A stretch of 64,000 nt of DNA, taken from assembly GCF_000714545.1 (NCBI RefSeq), contig NZ_AUNB01000029.1:124001-188000 (forward strand), read 5' to 3'. Both the position numbers and the translations under genes were made by a program. Under the pieces are notes generated by a model. The model was given only the letters and a program-made list of their open reading frames with translations, had not been told where the DNA came from and searched no databases. This document shows, in pieces, positions 1 through 8,759 of the stretch (position 1 is its first letter; every line of letters begins with the position of its first letter). The stretch is from Thioclava indica. Its GTDB lineage: Bacteria; Pseudomonadota; Alphaproteobacteria; Rhodobacterales; Rhodobacteraceae.

Positions 1-382
1 GATGTTCGTCAACGGGCTGGGCGCGGTCAGCGGGCCGATCCTGACCGGTTGGTTGATGGGACTCGTCGGGCCGGGCGGGTTTTTCCTATATATCGGGGTG
101 CTGTTTTTCGCGATTGCGGGCTATGCGGGTTGGCGGATGACACGGCGCGAGTCGCTGTCGCCGGCTGATACCGGGGCCTATGCGGTGATCTCGCCGACGG
201 CCACAGCCGTCGCTGTCGAGGCTGTTCTGGAAGTCGCGCAGGAAGAAGCCGAGGCGGCAGCAGACGAAGCTGCCGAAGCAGACGCCGCCGCAGCAGAGCT
301 TGCAGCCGATCAAGTCGCAGCCGACGAAGCAGACGCCGCTGTCGAGGCTGCCGAGCAAGACAGTAAGGACGCGCGCGCTTAA
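1..382 (+). CDS. MFS transporter, C-terminal end (5' truncated by window edge)
   Basis: This is the last part of a gene that begins before the window. About 50 residues form two hydrophobic membrane segments separated by a Gly/Pro-rich turn. They end in a basic cytoplasmic cap (GWRMTRRES), which is typical of the final helices of a major facilitator superfamily permease. The remaining ~70 residues are unusual: a hydrophilic tail made almost only of Ala, Glu and Asp, probably helical and strongly acidic. The first ATG in view is an internal Met, not the true start. The substrate cannot be told from this fragment. Calling it MFS is an inference from the C-terminal helices alone. Confidence 0.6.
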   Translation, partial: MFVNGLGAVSGPILTGWLMGLVGPGGFFLYIGVLFFAIAGYAGWRMTRRESLSPADTGAYAVISPTATAVAVEAVLEVAQEEAEAAADEAAEADAAAAELAADQVAADEADAAVEAAEQDSKDARA

Positions 383-449
383 CACCTCTTTGCCCAAACG
401 CCGCCTTGCCCTACCATTGTAGAGAACAATGGCAGGGGAGGACCGCGAC

Positions 450-1034
450 ATGGACCGTATCGAAGAGATCCTCAGTTTTTGGACCAACGAGGTCGGGCAA
501 GCAAATTGGTATCAATCCAGCGAAGAAATCGACGCTGCCATTCGACGCCGATACGCGCCTCTTTGGCAGGTGGCAGCCCAAGGTGCGCTGGCAGAATGGG
601 ATCGCACAGCGCGCGGTGCGCTGGCGCTGATCCTGTTGCTCGATCAATTCCCGCGCAACATGTTTCGCGACGATCCGCGCAGCTTTGCCACCGATCCGGC
701 TGCGCGTCGTCATGCCGATCGCGCAATCTCGGAGGGGTTTGATTTGCAAATCGGCCCGCCTTTGCAGCAGTTTTTCTACCTACCGTTCATGCATTCCGAA
801 GATCTTGTGGATCAAGATCGCGCGATTGCCTGTTTTACCGACCGGCTGCGCGGCACCGACAATCTGCGACATGCGCGGGCGCATCGTGCGGTGATCGAAC
901 GTTTTGGCCGCTTTCCTTGGCGCAATGCCGCGCTGGAACGCGAGACGAGTAAGGACGAGGCCGCTTACATGCGCGAGGGTGGCTATCGAAAGGCGCTGCA
1001 AGCACAGGATGAGTTGAACGCCGTGGTCAAATAG
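450..1034 (+). CDS. DUF924 family protein
   Basis: This is a soluble protein of 194 residues, the usual length for DUF924 (COG3803), a TPR-like all-helical family of unknown function. Family features visible are the N-terminal 'EILSFW' segment, the central LLLDQFPRNMFR motif, and the 'PFMHSED' and 'HRAVIERFGRFPWRN' segments. An ATG seven codons earlier is possible. I prefer this start because a strong ribosome site (ggggagg) lies 8 bases before it and the protein then begins MDRIEEIL as in homologues. It lies between a transporter gene and lpdA on the same strand, with 36 bases to lpdA. No biochemical role is known for the family. Confidence 0.85.
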   Translation: MDRIEEILSFWTNEVGQANWYQSSEEIDAAIRRRYAPLWQVAAQGALAEWDRTARGALALILLLDQFPRNMFRDDPRSFATDPAARRHADRAISEGFDLQIGPPLQQFFYLPFMHSEDLVDQDRAIACFTDRLRGTDNLRHARAHRAVIERFGRFPWRNAALERETSKDEAAYMREGGYRKALQAQDELNAVVK

Positions 1035-1070
1035 TTTAATGTCAAACTAATTTCTATCCGGAGGGAAGAC

Positions 1071-2465
1071 ATGGCTTCTAAAAGCTACGATATGATCGTC
1101 ATTGGGTCAGGGCCGGGGGGCTATGTCAGCGCCATACGGGGCGCGCAACTGGGCCTTAAAGTGGCCATCGTCGAGCGTGAGCATATCGGCGGGATTTGTC
1201 TCAACTGGGGCTGTATCCCAACCAAGGCGCTGTTGCGCTCGGCCGAGGTGTTCCACCTGATGGAGCGCGCCAAGGATTTCGGTCTTTCGGCAGATAAGAT
1301 CGGCTATGATCTGGACGCGGTGGTCAAACGCTCGCGCGGGGTGGCCAAGCAGCTATCCTCGGGCGTGTCGCATCTGATGAAGAAGAACAAGATCGACGTT
1401 GTGATGGGCACCGGCAAGTTGGCGGGCAAAGGCAAGGTCTCGGTCAAGACCGATAAGGGCACCGAGGAACTCACCGCGAAAAACATCGTGCTGGCGACGG
1501 GGGCGCGTGCGCGCAATCTGCCCGGCCTTGAGGCCGATGGCAAACGCGTTTGGTCCTATAAACACGCGCTGCAACCGCCCCATCAGCCCAAGAAATTGCT
1601 GGTCATCGGCTCGGGGGCGATTGGCATCGAATTTGCGAGCTTCTTCAACACCTTGGGTGCAGATACCACGGTTGTCGAAGTGATGGATCGCGTGCTGCCC
1701 GTCGAGGACGAAGAAATCTCGAAATTCGCCAAGAAGCAGTTCGAGAAACAGGGCATGAAGATCCGCGAAAAGACCACTGTGACCAAGCTGGATCGCAAAG
1801 CCGACAAGGTGATCGCGACGCTGGAGGCGGGTGGCAAGACCGAAACGCTTGAAGTGGATACTGTCATTTCTGCTGTCGGGATCGTCGGCAATGTCGAGGA
1901 TCTGGGGCTGGAAGAGGCGGGCGTTAAGATCGACCGCACCCATGTCGTGACCGATGAATTCTGCCGCACTGGCGTGGACGGGCTGTATGCGATTGGCGAT
2001 ATTGCGGGCGCGCCGTGGCTTGCACACAAGGCCAGCCATGAAGGCGTGATGGTGGCCGAGCTGATTGCGGGCAAACACGCCCATCCGGTCAAGCCGGGCT
2101 CGATTGCGGGCTGCACCTATTGCCAGCCGCAGGTGGCCTCGGTCGGTATGACCGAAGCAAAGGCGAAAGAGGCGGGTTTTGAGGTCAAGGTCGGCCGCTT
2201 CCCCTTCATCGGCAATGGCAAGGCGATTGCGCTAGGCGAACCCGAGGGCTTGGTGAAAACCGTGTTTGACGCTAAAACCGGCGAGTTGCTGGGCGCGCAT
2301 ATGATTGGCGCCGAGGTGACCGAGTTGATTCAGGGCTATGTGATCGGGCGTCAGCTTGAGACGACCGAAGAAGACCTGATGAACACCGTCTTCCCGCACC
2401 CGACGCTGTCCGAGATGATGCATGAATCGGTGTTGGATGCTTACGGGCGCGCGATCCACTTCTAA
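1071..2465 (+). CDS. lpdA: Dihydrolipoyl dehydrogenase (E3)
   Basis: This flavoprotein reoxidises the dihydrolipoyl arms of the 2-oxoacid dehydrogenase complexes (and possibly glycine cleavage) using NAD+. At 464 residues it is of normal length. The N-terminal FAD-binding Rossmann motif is GSGPGG (residues 12-17). The redox-active disulfide is Cys43/Cys48 in GGICLNWGCIPTK. A second Rossmann motif, GSGAIG, near residue 180 binds NAD+. The C-terminal dimerisation domain carries the catalytic His443-Glu448 pair in HPTLSEMMHE. A good ribosome site (ggaggga) precedes the ATG. No E1 or E2 genes lie beside it, so the complex it serves cannot be read from context. It ends just before a bidirectional terminator shared with typA. 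Confidence 0.97.
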   Translation: MASKSYDMIVIGSGPGGYVSAIRGAQLGLKVAIVEREHIGGICLNWGCIPTKALLRSAEVFHLMERAKDFGLSADKIGYDLDAVVKRSRGVAKQLSSGVSHLMKKNKIDVVMGTGKLAGKGKVSVKTDKGTEELTAKNIVLATGARARNLPGLEADGKRVWSYKHALQPPHQPKKLLVIGSGAIGIEFASFFNTLGADTTVVEVMDRVLPVEDEEISKFAKKQFEKQGMKIREKTTVTKLDRKADKVIATLEAGGKTETLEVDTVISAVGIVGNVEDLGLEEAGVKIDRTHVVTDEFCRTGVDGLYAIGDIAGAPWLAHKASHEGVMVAELIAGKHAHPVKPGSIAGCTYCQPQVASVGMTEAKAKEAGFEVKVGRFPFIGNGKAIALGEPEGLVKTVFDAKTGELLGAHMIGAEVTELIQGYVIGRQLETTEEDLMNTVFPHPTLSEMMHESVLDAYGRAIHF

Positions 2466-2487
2466 GGCGCGCGCATCGTCAAATAGC

Positions 2488-2517
2488 AAAAGGGGCGCCC
2501 GCAAGCGCCCCTTTTTT
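2488..2517. terminator. Bidirectional intrinsic terminator between lpdA and typA
   Basis: A 7-bp GC stem (ggggcgc 2492-2498 with gcgcccc 2505-2511) has a 6-base loop. It is followed by six T on the plus strand and preceded by four A, which read as T on the minus strand. It lies between two convergent genes and can end both transcripts. Confidence 0.85.
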
Positions 2518-2537
2518 ATATCGCTCTGTCGAGGGTG

Positions 2538-4358
2538 TTACGCCCCGGCGCGGGTCGCACGCTTGCGCTCATGCGGGTCCAGATGGCGCTTGCGCAGACG
2601 GATCGACTTGGGCGTGACTTCGACCAGCTCGTCATCGTTGATATACGAGATCGCCTCTTCAAGGCTCATACGTACCGGTGTCGTCAGGCGCACGGCCTCA
2701 TCGGTGCCGCTGGCACGCACGTTGGTCAGCTTCTTGCCCTTGAGCGGGTTCACCTCAAGATCGTTATCGCGCGAATGCTCGCCAATGATCATGCCGGTGT
2801 AAACCTGCTCTTGCGCGCCGATGAACATCTTGCCGCGCTCTTCGAGGTTCCACAGTGCGTAGGCCACCGACACGCCGTTTTCCATGGAAATCAGCACGCC
2901 CTGACGGCGTCCGTCGATCTGGCCTTTGTAAGGTGCCCAGCTATGGAAAATGCGGTTGATGACACCATTACCGCGCGTGTCGGTCATGAACTCGCCCTGA
3001 TAACCGATCAGCCCGCGCGAAGGCACAAGCGCCACGATGCGGGTTTTGCCCACACCTGCGGGGCGCATCTCGGTCAATTCGCCCTTGCGGGTCGAGGTGA
3101 GTTTTTCGATCACGACGCCGGAATATTCGTCATCCACATCGACGATGACCTCTTCGATCGGCTCCATGCGCTGGCCGTCTTCCTCGCGGAAAATGACGCG
3201 CGGGCGCGAGATCGACAGTTCGAACCCTTCGCGGCGCATGTTTTCGATCAACACGCCCATCTGCAATTCGCCACGACCCGAGACGACGAACGCCTCACCG
3301 CCGGGGGTGTCCTCGATCTTGATCGCGACGTTGGTTTCGGCCTCTTTCATCAGGCGTTCACGGATCACGCGCGATTGAACTTTCGAGCCGTCTTTGCCCG
3401 CCAGCGGGCTGTCATTGATGCCGAAGGTGACAGAGATCGTCGGCGGGTCGATGGGCTGCGAGGGGATCGCTTTTTCAACTTCAAGCGCGCACAGCGTATC
3501 GGCCACGGTCGCTTTGGACATGCCCGCAACGGTGACGATATCGCCGGCCAGGGCCTCGTCGATGGGCTGCTGGCCAAGGCCGCGGAACGCGAGGATCTTG
3601 GTGCAACGGAATTGCTCGATCTTGTCGCCTTCGCGCGATAGCGCCTTGAGCGTATCGCCCACCTTCAAACGGCCCGCTTCGACACGACCCGTCAAGATGC
3701 GCCCGATGAACGGGTCGGCGCCCAGCGTGGTTGCGAGCATCTGGAACGGCTCGTCTGCGCGGAATTCCTGCTTGGGCGGCTCGACATGCTTGAGAATCAG
3801 ATCAAACAGCGCGCTCAAATCCTTGCGCGGCCCGTCCAACTCGTTATCGGCCCAGCCGCCGATGCCCGAGGCATAGACATGGGGGAAATCAAGCTGCTCG
3901 TCATTTGCGCCAAGGTTGGCAAACAGATCAAACACTTCATCCAGCGCGCGGTCGGGCTCGGCTGCGGGTTTGTCGACCTTGTTAAGCACGACAATCGGCT
4001 TGAGCCCCAGCGCCAGCGCCTTGGAGGTCACGAATTTGGTCTGCGGCATCGGGCCTTCGGCCGCGTCCACCAGCAGGCACACGCCATCGACCATCGACAG
4101 GATGCGCTCCACCTCGCCACCGAAATCGGCGTGACCGGGGGTGTCGACGATATTGATGCGCGTGCCTTTCCATTCCACCGAGGTCGCCTTGGCGAGAATG
4201 GTGATGCCGCGTTCGCGTTCGATATCGTTGCTGTCCATCGCGCGTTCCGCGACAGCCTGATTTTCCCGAAACGCGCCGGATTGGCGTAGAAGTTGGTCAA
4301 CCAGAGTTGTTTTACCGTGGTCAACGTGTGCAATGATCGCAATATTGCGAAGGTCCAT
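2538..4358 (-). CDS. typA: Translational GTPase TypA/BipA
   Basis: This is a ribosome-associated GTPase of the EF-G/LepA class, linked to stress adaptation and large-subunit assembly. At 606 residues it is the standard length. G-domain motifs seen are the P-loop AHVDHGKTT (residues 10-18), the switch II element [14 protein letters not shown], and the NKVDK specificity motif. EF-G-like domains II, III and V follow. The TypA-specific C-terminal domain contains the '[17 protein letters not shown]' stretch. It is probably transcribed from the promoter proposed at 4389-4417 and stops at the convergent terminator with lpdA. A long open frame runs antisense through it but has no coding character. 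Confidence 0.97.
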   Translation of the reverse strand: MDLRNIAIIAHVDHGKTTLVDQLLRQSGAFRENQAVAERAMDSNDIERERGITILAKATSVEWKGTRINIVDTPGHADFGGEVERILSMVDGVCLLVDAAEGPMPQTKFVTSKALALGLKPIVVLNKVDKPAAEPDRALDEVFDLFANLGANDEQLDFPHVYASGIGGWADNELDGPRKDLSALFDLILKHVEPPKQEFRADEPFQMLATTLGADPFIGRILTGRVEAGRLKVGDTLKALSREGDKIEQFRCTKILAFRGLGQQPIDEALAGDIVTVAGMSKATVADTLCALEVEKAIPSQPIDPPTISVTFGINDSPLAGKDGSKVQSRVIRERLMKEAETNVAIKIEDTPGGEAFVVSGRGELQMGVLIENMRREGFELSISRPRVIFREEDGQRMEPIEEVIVDVDDEYSGVVIEKLTSTRKGELTEMRPAGVGKTRIVALVPSRGLIGYQGEFMTDTRGNGVINRIFHSWAPYKGQIDGRRQGVLISMENGVSVAYALWNLEERGKMFIGAQEQVYTGMIIGEHSRDNDLEVNPLKGKKLTNVRASGTDEAVRLTTPVRMSLEEAISYINDDELVEVTPKSIRLRKRHLDPHERKRATRAGA

Positions 4359-4388
4359 GAGAAACCGCCTGTTTTCTGAGTTGCCCCG

Positions 4389-4417
4389 CCCATAAGCGAA
4401 AAGCTTTGGCTTGGCTA
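4389..4417 (-). promoter_or_regulatory. Putative promoter of typA
   Basis: On the minus strand a -35-like TAGCCA (4412-4417) is separated by 17 bases from a -10-like TATGGG (4389-4394). The -10 lies 31 bases before the typA ATG. The -35 is embedded in TAGCCAAGCC, which recurs before icd and, as TTGCCAAGCC, before rpsB. The match to the sigma-70 consensus is partial, so this rests mainly on recurrence and spacing. Confidence 0.4.
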
Positions 4418-4427
4418 GCCCTGGTGA

Positions 4428-5048
4428 TCAGTTCGCGACATACCAATCGCGCCGATGGTTCATCGCGATCACAAAATTCAGCACCAAAGCGCCGAGCAAT
4501 GACCACAGCACCTGCTCGGGGGCTAGAATGAAGCTGGCGATCACGAACAACACCAGATCGTGGATCGCCTGCGTCCAGCCCGCGCGAAAGCCGAACTTGT
4601 CTTGCAAGATCACCGCCACAATCGACACGCCGCCCAGACTGCCCTGGTGGCGAAACAGGCCCAGCAGGCCCACGCCCGCCGAGACGCCAAACAAGAGCGC
4701 CGCGATGCCGGGATGGATCTGGTCGACATGCAAAAGCGGCTTCAGCGCCTCGGCCATCACCGACACAAGGCTAACGGTGGCAAGGCTTTTGAGCGCAAAA
4801 GGCAGGCCGCGTGCGTAATAGGCAAAGGCGTAAAACGGGATATTGATGGCGAAAAACACCACGCCAAAACTGAGCCCGCTGACATAGGACAAGATCAGCG
4901 CCGTGCCCGCCGTGCCGCCTGTGACAAGCCCCGCCGCGCGCAGCAGATGGATGCCAAGCGCGGCTTGCGCCGAGGCGACGAACAACCCTTGCAGGTCTTC
5001 GACAGGGGAGTAGCGGGGGTGCGCTTGCGCATTCAGGTCAATATCCAT
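4428..5048 (-). CDS. YitT family membrane protein (copy 1)
   Basis: This is an integral membrane protein of 206 residues with about five hydrophobic helices and a short soluble N-terminus. It matches the YitT/DUF161 family. The pattern seen is an N-terminal 'EDLQGLFVAS' lead, Gly-rich 'LVTGGTAGTALILSY', the central 'GLFRHQGSLGGVSIVAVILQDKFG' region, and the terminal 'LWSLLGALVLNFVIAMNHR'. The family has no settled function; transport has been suggested. It has a close paralogue immediately upstream on the same strand (5136-5753), with the same order of motifs, so the pair looks like a tandem duplication. Bacillus YitT proteins have an extra C-terminal DUF2179 domain that is absent here. Confidence 0.85.
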   Translation of the reverse strand: MDIDLNAQAHPRYSPVEDLQGLFVASAQAALGIHLLRAAGLVTGGTAGTALILSYVSGLSFGVVFFAINIPFYAFAYYARGLPFALKSLATVSLVSVMAEALKPLLHVDQIHPGIAALLFGVSAGVGLLGLFRHQGSLGGVSIVAVILQDKFGFRAGWTQAIHDLVLFVIASFILAPEQVLWSLLGALVLNFVIAMNHRRDWYVAN

Positions 5049-5135
5049 GACCTAAATATGACGCATCTGATGGGAAAACCAACGCTGCTTATGCGCAGAG
5101 CCGCTATGATGGGGGCGACTAGCTAAGCGGCGCGA

Positions 5136-5753
5136 TCAGATCGCGATATAGCGGTCGCGACGGTGGTTGATCATGATGATCACATTAAGCACCATCGCGC
5201 CGAGCAGCGACCACAGCACCTTGTCCAGCGGCAGCACAAACACCGCAAACAGGAACACGCAGCAGTCAAACAGAATCTGCGTCTTGCCCGCCTTGAACCC
5301 GGTTTTGTCCTGCAAATACAGCGCGACAATGCCGACACCACCAAGGCTCGCGCCATGGCGAAACAACGCCAGCAAACCCGCGCCTGCCGTCGCCCCGGCC
5401 AACACCGCTGCCGCGCCGGGATGCAGAGTGGCAAAGCTGATCAGATGCGGCCAAACCTCGGTCATGGCGGACAATAGCGCCACCGAGATCATCGTTTTAA
5501 GCGTGAACCGTAGCCCCATCCGTCGGAACGCCAGCCAGTAAAACGGCAGGTTGAGCAGGAAAAACACCGCGCCAAAGCTCCAGCCCGACAGATAGCTGAT
5601 CACCAGCGACAGCCCCGCAATCTGCCCCGTAAACAGCCCCGCGCCATGCAGAAACACCACTGAAAGCGACACCAGAACCGTGCCGCTCAGCAGGCCTTGG
5701 GTGTCTTCCAGCAGAGTGTGTCGGGCGGGGCCGGGGGCAGGGATATCGCTCAT
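5136..5753 (-). CDS. YitT family membrane protein (copy 2)
   Basis: This is a paralogue of the adjacent downstream gene. It has 205 residues, about five membrane helices, and shares 'LEDTQGLLSG', 'LFRHGASLGGVGIVALYLQDK' and 'LWSLLGAMVLN...INHRRDRYI' with its neighbour. The frame stays open 55 codons further upstream. I place the start at MSDIPAPG because an aaggga ribosome site lies just before it and the extra N-terminal stretch is basic and low in coding character. Function is unknown; a membrane transport role is only a family-level suggestion. Transcription probably starts in the 398-base region upstream. Confidence 0.83.
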   Translation of the reverse strand: MSDIPAPGPARHTLLEDTQGLLSGTVLVSLSVVFLHGAGLFTGQIAGLSLVISYLSGWSFGAVFFLLNLPFYWLAFRRMGLRFTLKTMISVALLSAMTEVWPHLISFATLHPGAAAVLAGATAGAGLLALFRHGASLGGVGIVALYLQDKTGFKAGKTQILFDCCVFLFAVFVLPLDKVLWSLLGAMVLNVIIMINHRRDRYIAI

Positions 5754-6151
5754 GCGGGTTCCCTTGCCACTTGGCACGCGCGGGCGCAAGCGGTGGTGCC
5801 GTTGTGCCACGCTTTGGCTGGGCATTTCGTGAACACGCTCGCGTGAGTTGCGCAGAATCGCGGCATCGGGTGGTATCGCGCCATTGCGAAACGCCCCGAT
5901 CAGAGGAGGGTAGATCATGACTTATCATCTCGCCCCCGTCGCGTGTTTCGCAAACCGGTCCGGCTGCCGCTTTGCACGACACCAAAGCTAAGCGCTGACC
6001 GTTCGGGGCGATGCCCCACCCCCGCAACCCGAGTCTGATATAACCGCCCGATTTCCGGCCGCATTGGCCACTTTCGCGCGTTAGGACCCATTCTCCAAAT
6101 CGAAAGGAAAGGCCGGTTGCGGGCGCAAATCCGCATGCCGGAAATATTAAA
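5754..6151. other. Divergent intergenic region, 398 bases
   Basis: The region lies between the start of the second YitT gene (minus) and a 71-codon gene (plus). It must hold promoters for both, but I cannot place them with confidence. The only structure I can point to is a 24-codon frame with a strong ribosome site (5917-5991), listed separately. No RNA gene or repeat was recognised. Confidence 0.5.
5917..5991 (+). CDS. Possible small ORF / leader peptide, 24 codons
   Basis: An ATG is preceded at 6 bases by gaggaggg (5903-5910), one of the strongest ribosome sites in the window. It opens a 24-codon frame (MTYHLAPVACFANRSGC...) ending in TAA. The product is basic with two Cys and has no recognisable domain. 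It could be a real small protein, a regulatory leader for the 71-codon gene 160 bases downstream, or chance. Only the ribosome site supports it. Confidence 0.25.
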   Translation: MTYHLAPVACFANRSGCRFARHQS

Positions 6152-6367
6152 ATGATACAAACAGTTGACCATCCAAGCGACCCGTTCACAATCGAGGCCG
6201 CAATCGCCAAATTTGGCGCTGGCAAGGTGTTGCGCACAGCCATTGTGGCACTGCTGACACGCAGTCCGAAACCCGCCGATGTCGATACGCTTAGCAACCA
6301 CCTGCGCAAGGATATCGGCTTGGGGCCGACCGAACCTCCACCTGAACCGTGGAGCTTCGTCCGGTAA
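6152..6367 (+). CDS. Small hypothetical protein, DUF1127-like ending
   Basis: This is a 71-residue soluble protein. It is not recognised with confidence. The C-terminal 'LSNHLRKDIGL' resembles the end of small DUF1127 proteins, which typically finish with a basic helix and a D-I-G-L motif, but the N-terminal half does not fit the usual DUF1127 core. The ribosome site before the ATG is weak. The frame ends just before the icd terminator and is convergent with icd. It could be a small RNA-binding or regulatory protein as proposed for other DUF1127-like proteins, but that is only an analogy. Confidence 0.55.
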   Translation: MIQTVDHPSDPFTIEAAIAKFGAGKVLRTAIVALLTRSPKPADVDTLSNHLRKDIGLGPTEPPPEPWSFVR

Positions 6368-6402
6368 GAAAAAGGGCCGGGCGCTTTATGCGTCCGGCCC
6401 CG
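6368..6402 (-). terminator. Intrinsic terminator of icd
   Basis: Read on the minus strand, an 11-bp GC stem with one mismatch (6390-6400 with 6374-6384) and a 5-base loop is followed by five T. It lies about 25 bases past the icd stop. On the plus strand there is no T run, so it mainly serves icd. Confidence 0.85.
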
Positions 6403-6424
6403 AAATCCAGTGCTAAACCGTGGC

Positions 6425-7636
6425 TTACGCCAGCGCTTTGTTCAGATACTCGTCAACCTTTTCGAGATAGCCCATCGTGGTGAGCCATTTCTGATCGGGG
6501 CCAACCAGCAGCGCGAGGTCTTTGGTCATGTAGCCGTCTTCCACCGTCTGCACGCAGACTTTTTCCAGCGTCTCGGCGAAGTTCAGCAGCGCTGCGTTAT
6601 CGTCAAGTTTCGCGCGGTGCTTAAGACCACCGGTCCAGGCAAAGATCGACGCGATCGAGTTGGTCGAGGTCTCTTTGCCGGCTTGGTGCTGGCGGTAGTG
6701 ACGCGTGACGGTGCCGTGCGCGGCTTCGGCCTCAACCGTTTTGCCATCGGGCGTCATCAGCACCGAGGTCATCAGACCGAGCGAGCCAAAGCCCTGCGCC
6801 ACGGTGTCGGACTGCACGTCGCCATCGTAGTTTTTACAGGCCCAAACATAGCCACCCGACCATTTCATCGCGCTTGCGACCATATCGTCGATCAGGCGGT
6901 GCTCGTAAGTGATGCCAGCGGCTTTGAACTTGTCGGCGAATTCCTCGTCGAACACCTTCTGGAACAGATCCTTGAAGCGACCGTCATAAGCTTTGAGGAT
7001 GGTATTTTTCGTGGACAGATAAACCGGCCAGCCTTTGACGAGACCGTAGTTCATCGAGGCGCGGGCAAAGTCGATGATCGATTCGTCGAGGTTATACATC
7101 GCCATCGTCACACCGGCGGAGGGCGCGTCGTAGACGTCTTTCTCAATCACGGTGCCATCATCGCCGACGAATTTGATCGTCAGCTTGCCCTTGCCGGGGA
7201 ATAGGAAGTCGGTGGCGCGATACTGATCGCCAAAGGCGTGACGACCCACAACGATCGGCTGGGTCCAGCCCGGCACCAGACGCGGCACGTTTTTGCAGAT
7301 GATCGGCTCGCGGAAGATCACGCCGCCAAGAATGTTGCGGATCGTGCCGTTCGGGCTGCGATACATGCGCTTGAGGCCGAATTCTTCGACGCGCGCTTCA
7401 TCGGGGGTGATGGTCGCGCATTTCACGCCAACGCCGTATTTCTTGATCGCTTCGGCGGCGTCCACGGTGATCTGGTCGTCGGTCGCGTCACGCTCTTCGA
7501 TGCCAAGATCGTAGTATTTCAGGTCAATATCGAGATAGGGCAGGATCAGTTTCTTCTTGATGAAGTCCCAGATAATGCGGGTCATCTCGTCGCCGTCGAG
7601 TTCGACGACGGGGTTGTCTACCTTGATCTTGGTCAT
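6425..7636 (-). CDS. icd: NADP-dependent isocitrate dehydrogenase
   Basis: This enzyme catalyses oxidative decarboxylation of isocitrate to 2-oxoglutarate in the TCA cycle, making NADPH. Its 403 residues and the start '[18 protein letters not shown]' place it in the homodimeric subfamily shared by alphaproteobacteria and eukaryotes rather than the E. coli-type enzyme. Motifs seen include '[17 protein letters not shown]' (substrate phosphate and isocitrate contacts), '[20 protein letters not shown]' (metal-binding Asp region) and '[12 protein letters not shown]' (cofactor region). It stands alone with its own proposed promoter and a strong terminator, consistent with a monocistronic, highly expressed gene. 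Confidence 0.97.
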   Translation of the reverse strand: MTKIKVDNPVVELDGDEMTRIIWDFIKKKLILPYLDIDLKYYDLGIEERDATDDQITVDAAEAIKKYGVGVKCATITPDEARVEEFGLKRMYRSPNGTIRNILGGVIFREPIICKNVPRLVPGWTQPIVVGRHAFGDQYRATDFLFPGKGKLTIKFVGDDGTVIEKDVYDAPSAGVTMAMYNLDESIIDFARASMNYGLVKGWPVYLSTKNTILKAYDGRFKDLFQKVFDEEFADKFKAAGITYEHRLIDDMVASAMKWSGGYVWACKNYDGDVQSDTVAQGFGSLGLMTSVLMTPDGKTVEAEAAHGTVTRHYRQHQAGKETSTNSIASIFAWTGGLKHRAKLDDNAALLNFAETLEKVCVQTVEDGYMTKDLALLVGPDQKWLTTMGYLEKVDEYLNKALA

Positions 7637-7675
7637 GTTGCCCTCTTGGTTTTGGGTGACTTAAGAATTGAGCGC

Positions 7676-7704
7676 GTCATAGCCTATTCGCGCGGGCTTG
7701 GCTA
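7676..7704 (-). promoter_or_regulatory. Putative promoter of icd
   Basis: On the minus strand TAGCCA (7699-7704) is separated by 17 bases from TATGAC (7676-7681). The -10 lies 40 bases before the icd start. It shares the 10-base TAGCCAAGCC with the typA promoter candidate. The downstream end of the HD-domain gene lies 31 bases upstream of it. Confidence 0.45.
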
Positions 7705-7734
7705 GTCGGTATGCGATGGTATACGAAAGATTGC

Positions 7735-8328
7735 TCAGCGCCGCATCTCGAACCACGGGGCAACGCGCGCCCTGACCCAATCCCAGACGCTGGGCAGGCC
7801 ATTGGCAATTTTGGTGCCGATCCGGGTTTCAAGCTGCTCAAAACTGACATCATAGTCGATCCACGACCCGCCACCCGCTTGCAGATTTAGCAAAACCGGC
7901 TGCGTGCGATCCAGCGATTTCGCATAGATCGCATCGGGGGTTTCATTGGCTTCGAACTCGGTCCAGAGCGCATGAAGATCATCGCCTATATCTTTGGGAA
8001 GTAATCCAAAAATACGTTTCGCTGCCTGCGCCTCGGCCGCTTGGATTTCTGCCGATCCATGCGCAGCGCCCCCTTGCAGATGGATCGGCACATCGCCCAC
8101 GTCAATCTCGACCAGATCATGGATTAGCAGCATCTTGATCGCGCGGTTCAGATCAACTCCGGCGGGCGCCTGATCGGCCAAAATCAACGCATAAAGCGCC
8201 AAGGTCCAGCTATGTTCGGCCGAGTTCTCAGGGCGTGAGGCGTCGTGAATGGGCGTCGCGCGCGTCACGGATTTCAGCTTTTCCACCTCGGCCAAAAAGG
8301 CCATCTGCTCTGTCAGCCGTGCGCTCAT
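7735..8328 (-). CDS. HD-domain phosphohydrolase (YfbR-like)
   Basis: This is a soluble HD-superfamily protein of 197 residues. Metal-binding elements are the first His in 'ENSAEHSWTLAL' and the His-Asp pair in 'LLIHDLVEIDVGD'. This is the arrangement of the HD_3 group that includes 5'-deoxynucleotidase YfbR, so hydrolysis of nucleoside monophosphates is likely but unproven. I chose the start at MSARLTEQ because its ATGA overlaps the stop of the upstream 4-TM gene and a ggag site lies before it; a start four codons earlier is possible. It is the last gene of a tightly overlapping four-gene set. Confidence 0.88.
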   Translation of the reverse strand: MSARLTEQMAFLAEVEKLKSVTRATPIHDASRPENSAEHSWTLALYALILADQAPAGVDLNRAIKMLLIHDLVEIDVGDVPIHLQGGAAHGSAEIQAAEAQAAKRIFGLLPKDIGDDLHALWTEFEANETPDAIYAKSLDRTQPVLLNLQAGGGSWIDYDVSFEQLETRIGTKIANGLPSVWDWVRARVAPWFEMRR

Positions 8329-8759
8329 TTTCGTCTCCACAGTCGGGGAATTGCCAAAAGCACCGCCAGAAAGCCCAGAAACGCCGCGATCCGCAAGGTC
8401 ATCGCGCCATCGCCATAGCTGTCACAGGCAAGGCGCGGGGCGATGAAGGCGTAAAAGATGACGGTGCCCAAGATCGAGGCGACCACAACCCCCATCCCCA
8501 AAACGGGCGAGATCGCGCGATTGGCGGCGGCCATTAAAAGCAGGGTCCAGCCGACCCAGAGCGGGCCGACCAAAGCAAGAAAATGCAGCGGATCGCGCAG
8601 CAAATCGCCCATCCCCGCCAACAAAAGCGTACCTTTGCCCCCGCCCGACAGTTTTGTGTCACAAATCAGATGCATGCTGTGAAAGCCGGTGGCGACCAGC
8701 AGCGAAAGAGCCAGCGCAAGCGCTGCGGCATAGACCCACCGCGCGCTTGCTGGACTCAC
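8325..8759 (-). CDS. Four-helix membrane protein, unknown function
   Basis: This 144-residue protein has four clear hydrophobic segments: an N-terminal anchor near residues 8-25, then near 60-80, 86-107 and 122-138. Two Cys occur in extracytoplasmic-looking loops ('LICDTKL' and 'RLACDSYGD'). I do not recognise the family. Its start overlaps the stop of the 84-residue gene upstream by four bases, and its stop overlaps the HD-domain gene downstream by four bases. The three are therefore almost certainly translated from one message. Confidence 0.75.
   Translation of the reverse strand: MSPASARWVYAAALALALSLLVATGFHSMHLICDTKLSGGGKGTLLLAGMGDLLRDPLHFLALVGPLWVGWTLLLMAAANRAISPVLGMGVVVASILGTVIFYAFIAPRLACDSYGDGAMTLRIAAFLGFLAVLLAIPRLWRRK

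Noticed and set aside
2535-3641. 368-codon open frame on the plus strand
   Set aside because: It is antisense to typA, which carries complete GTPase motifs; codon shadow.
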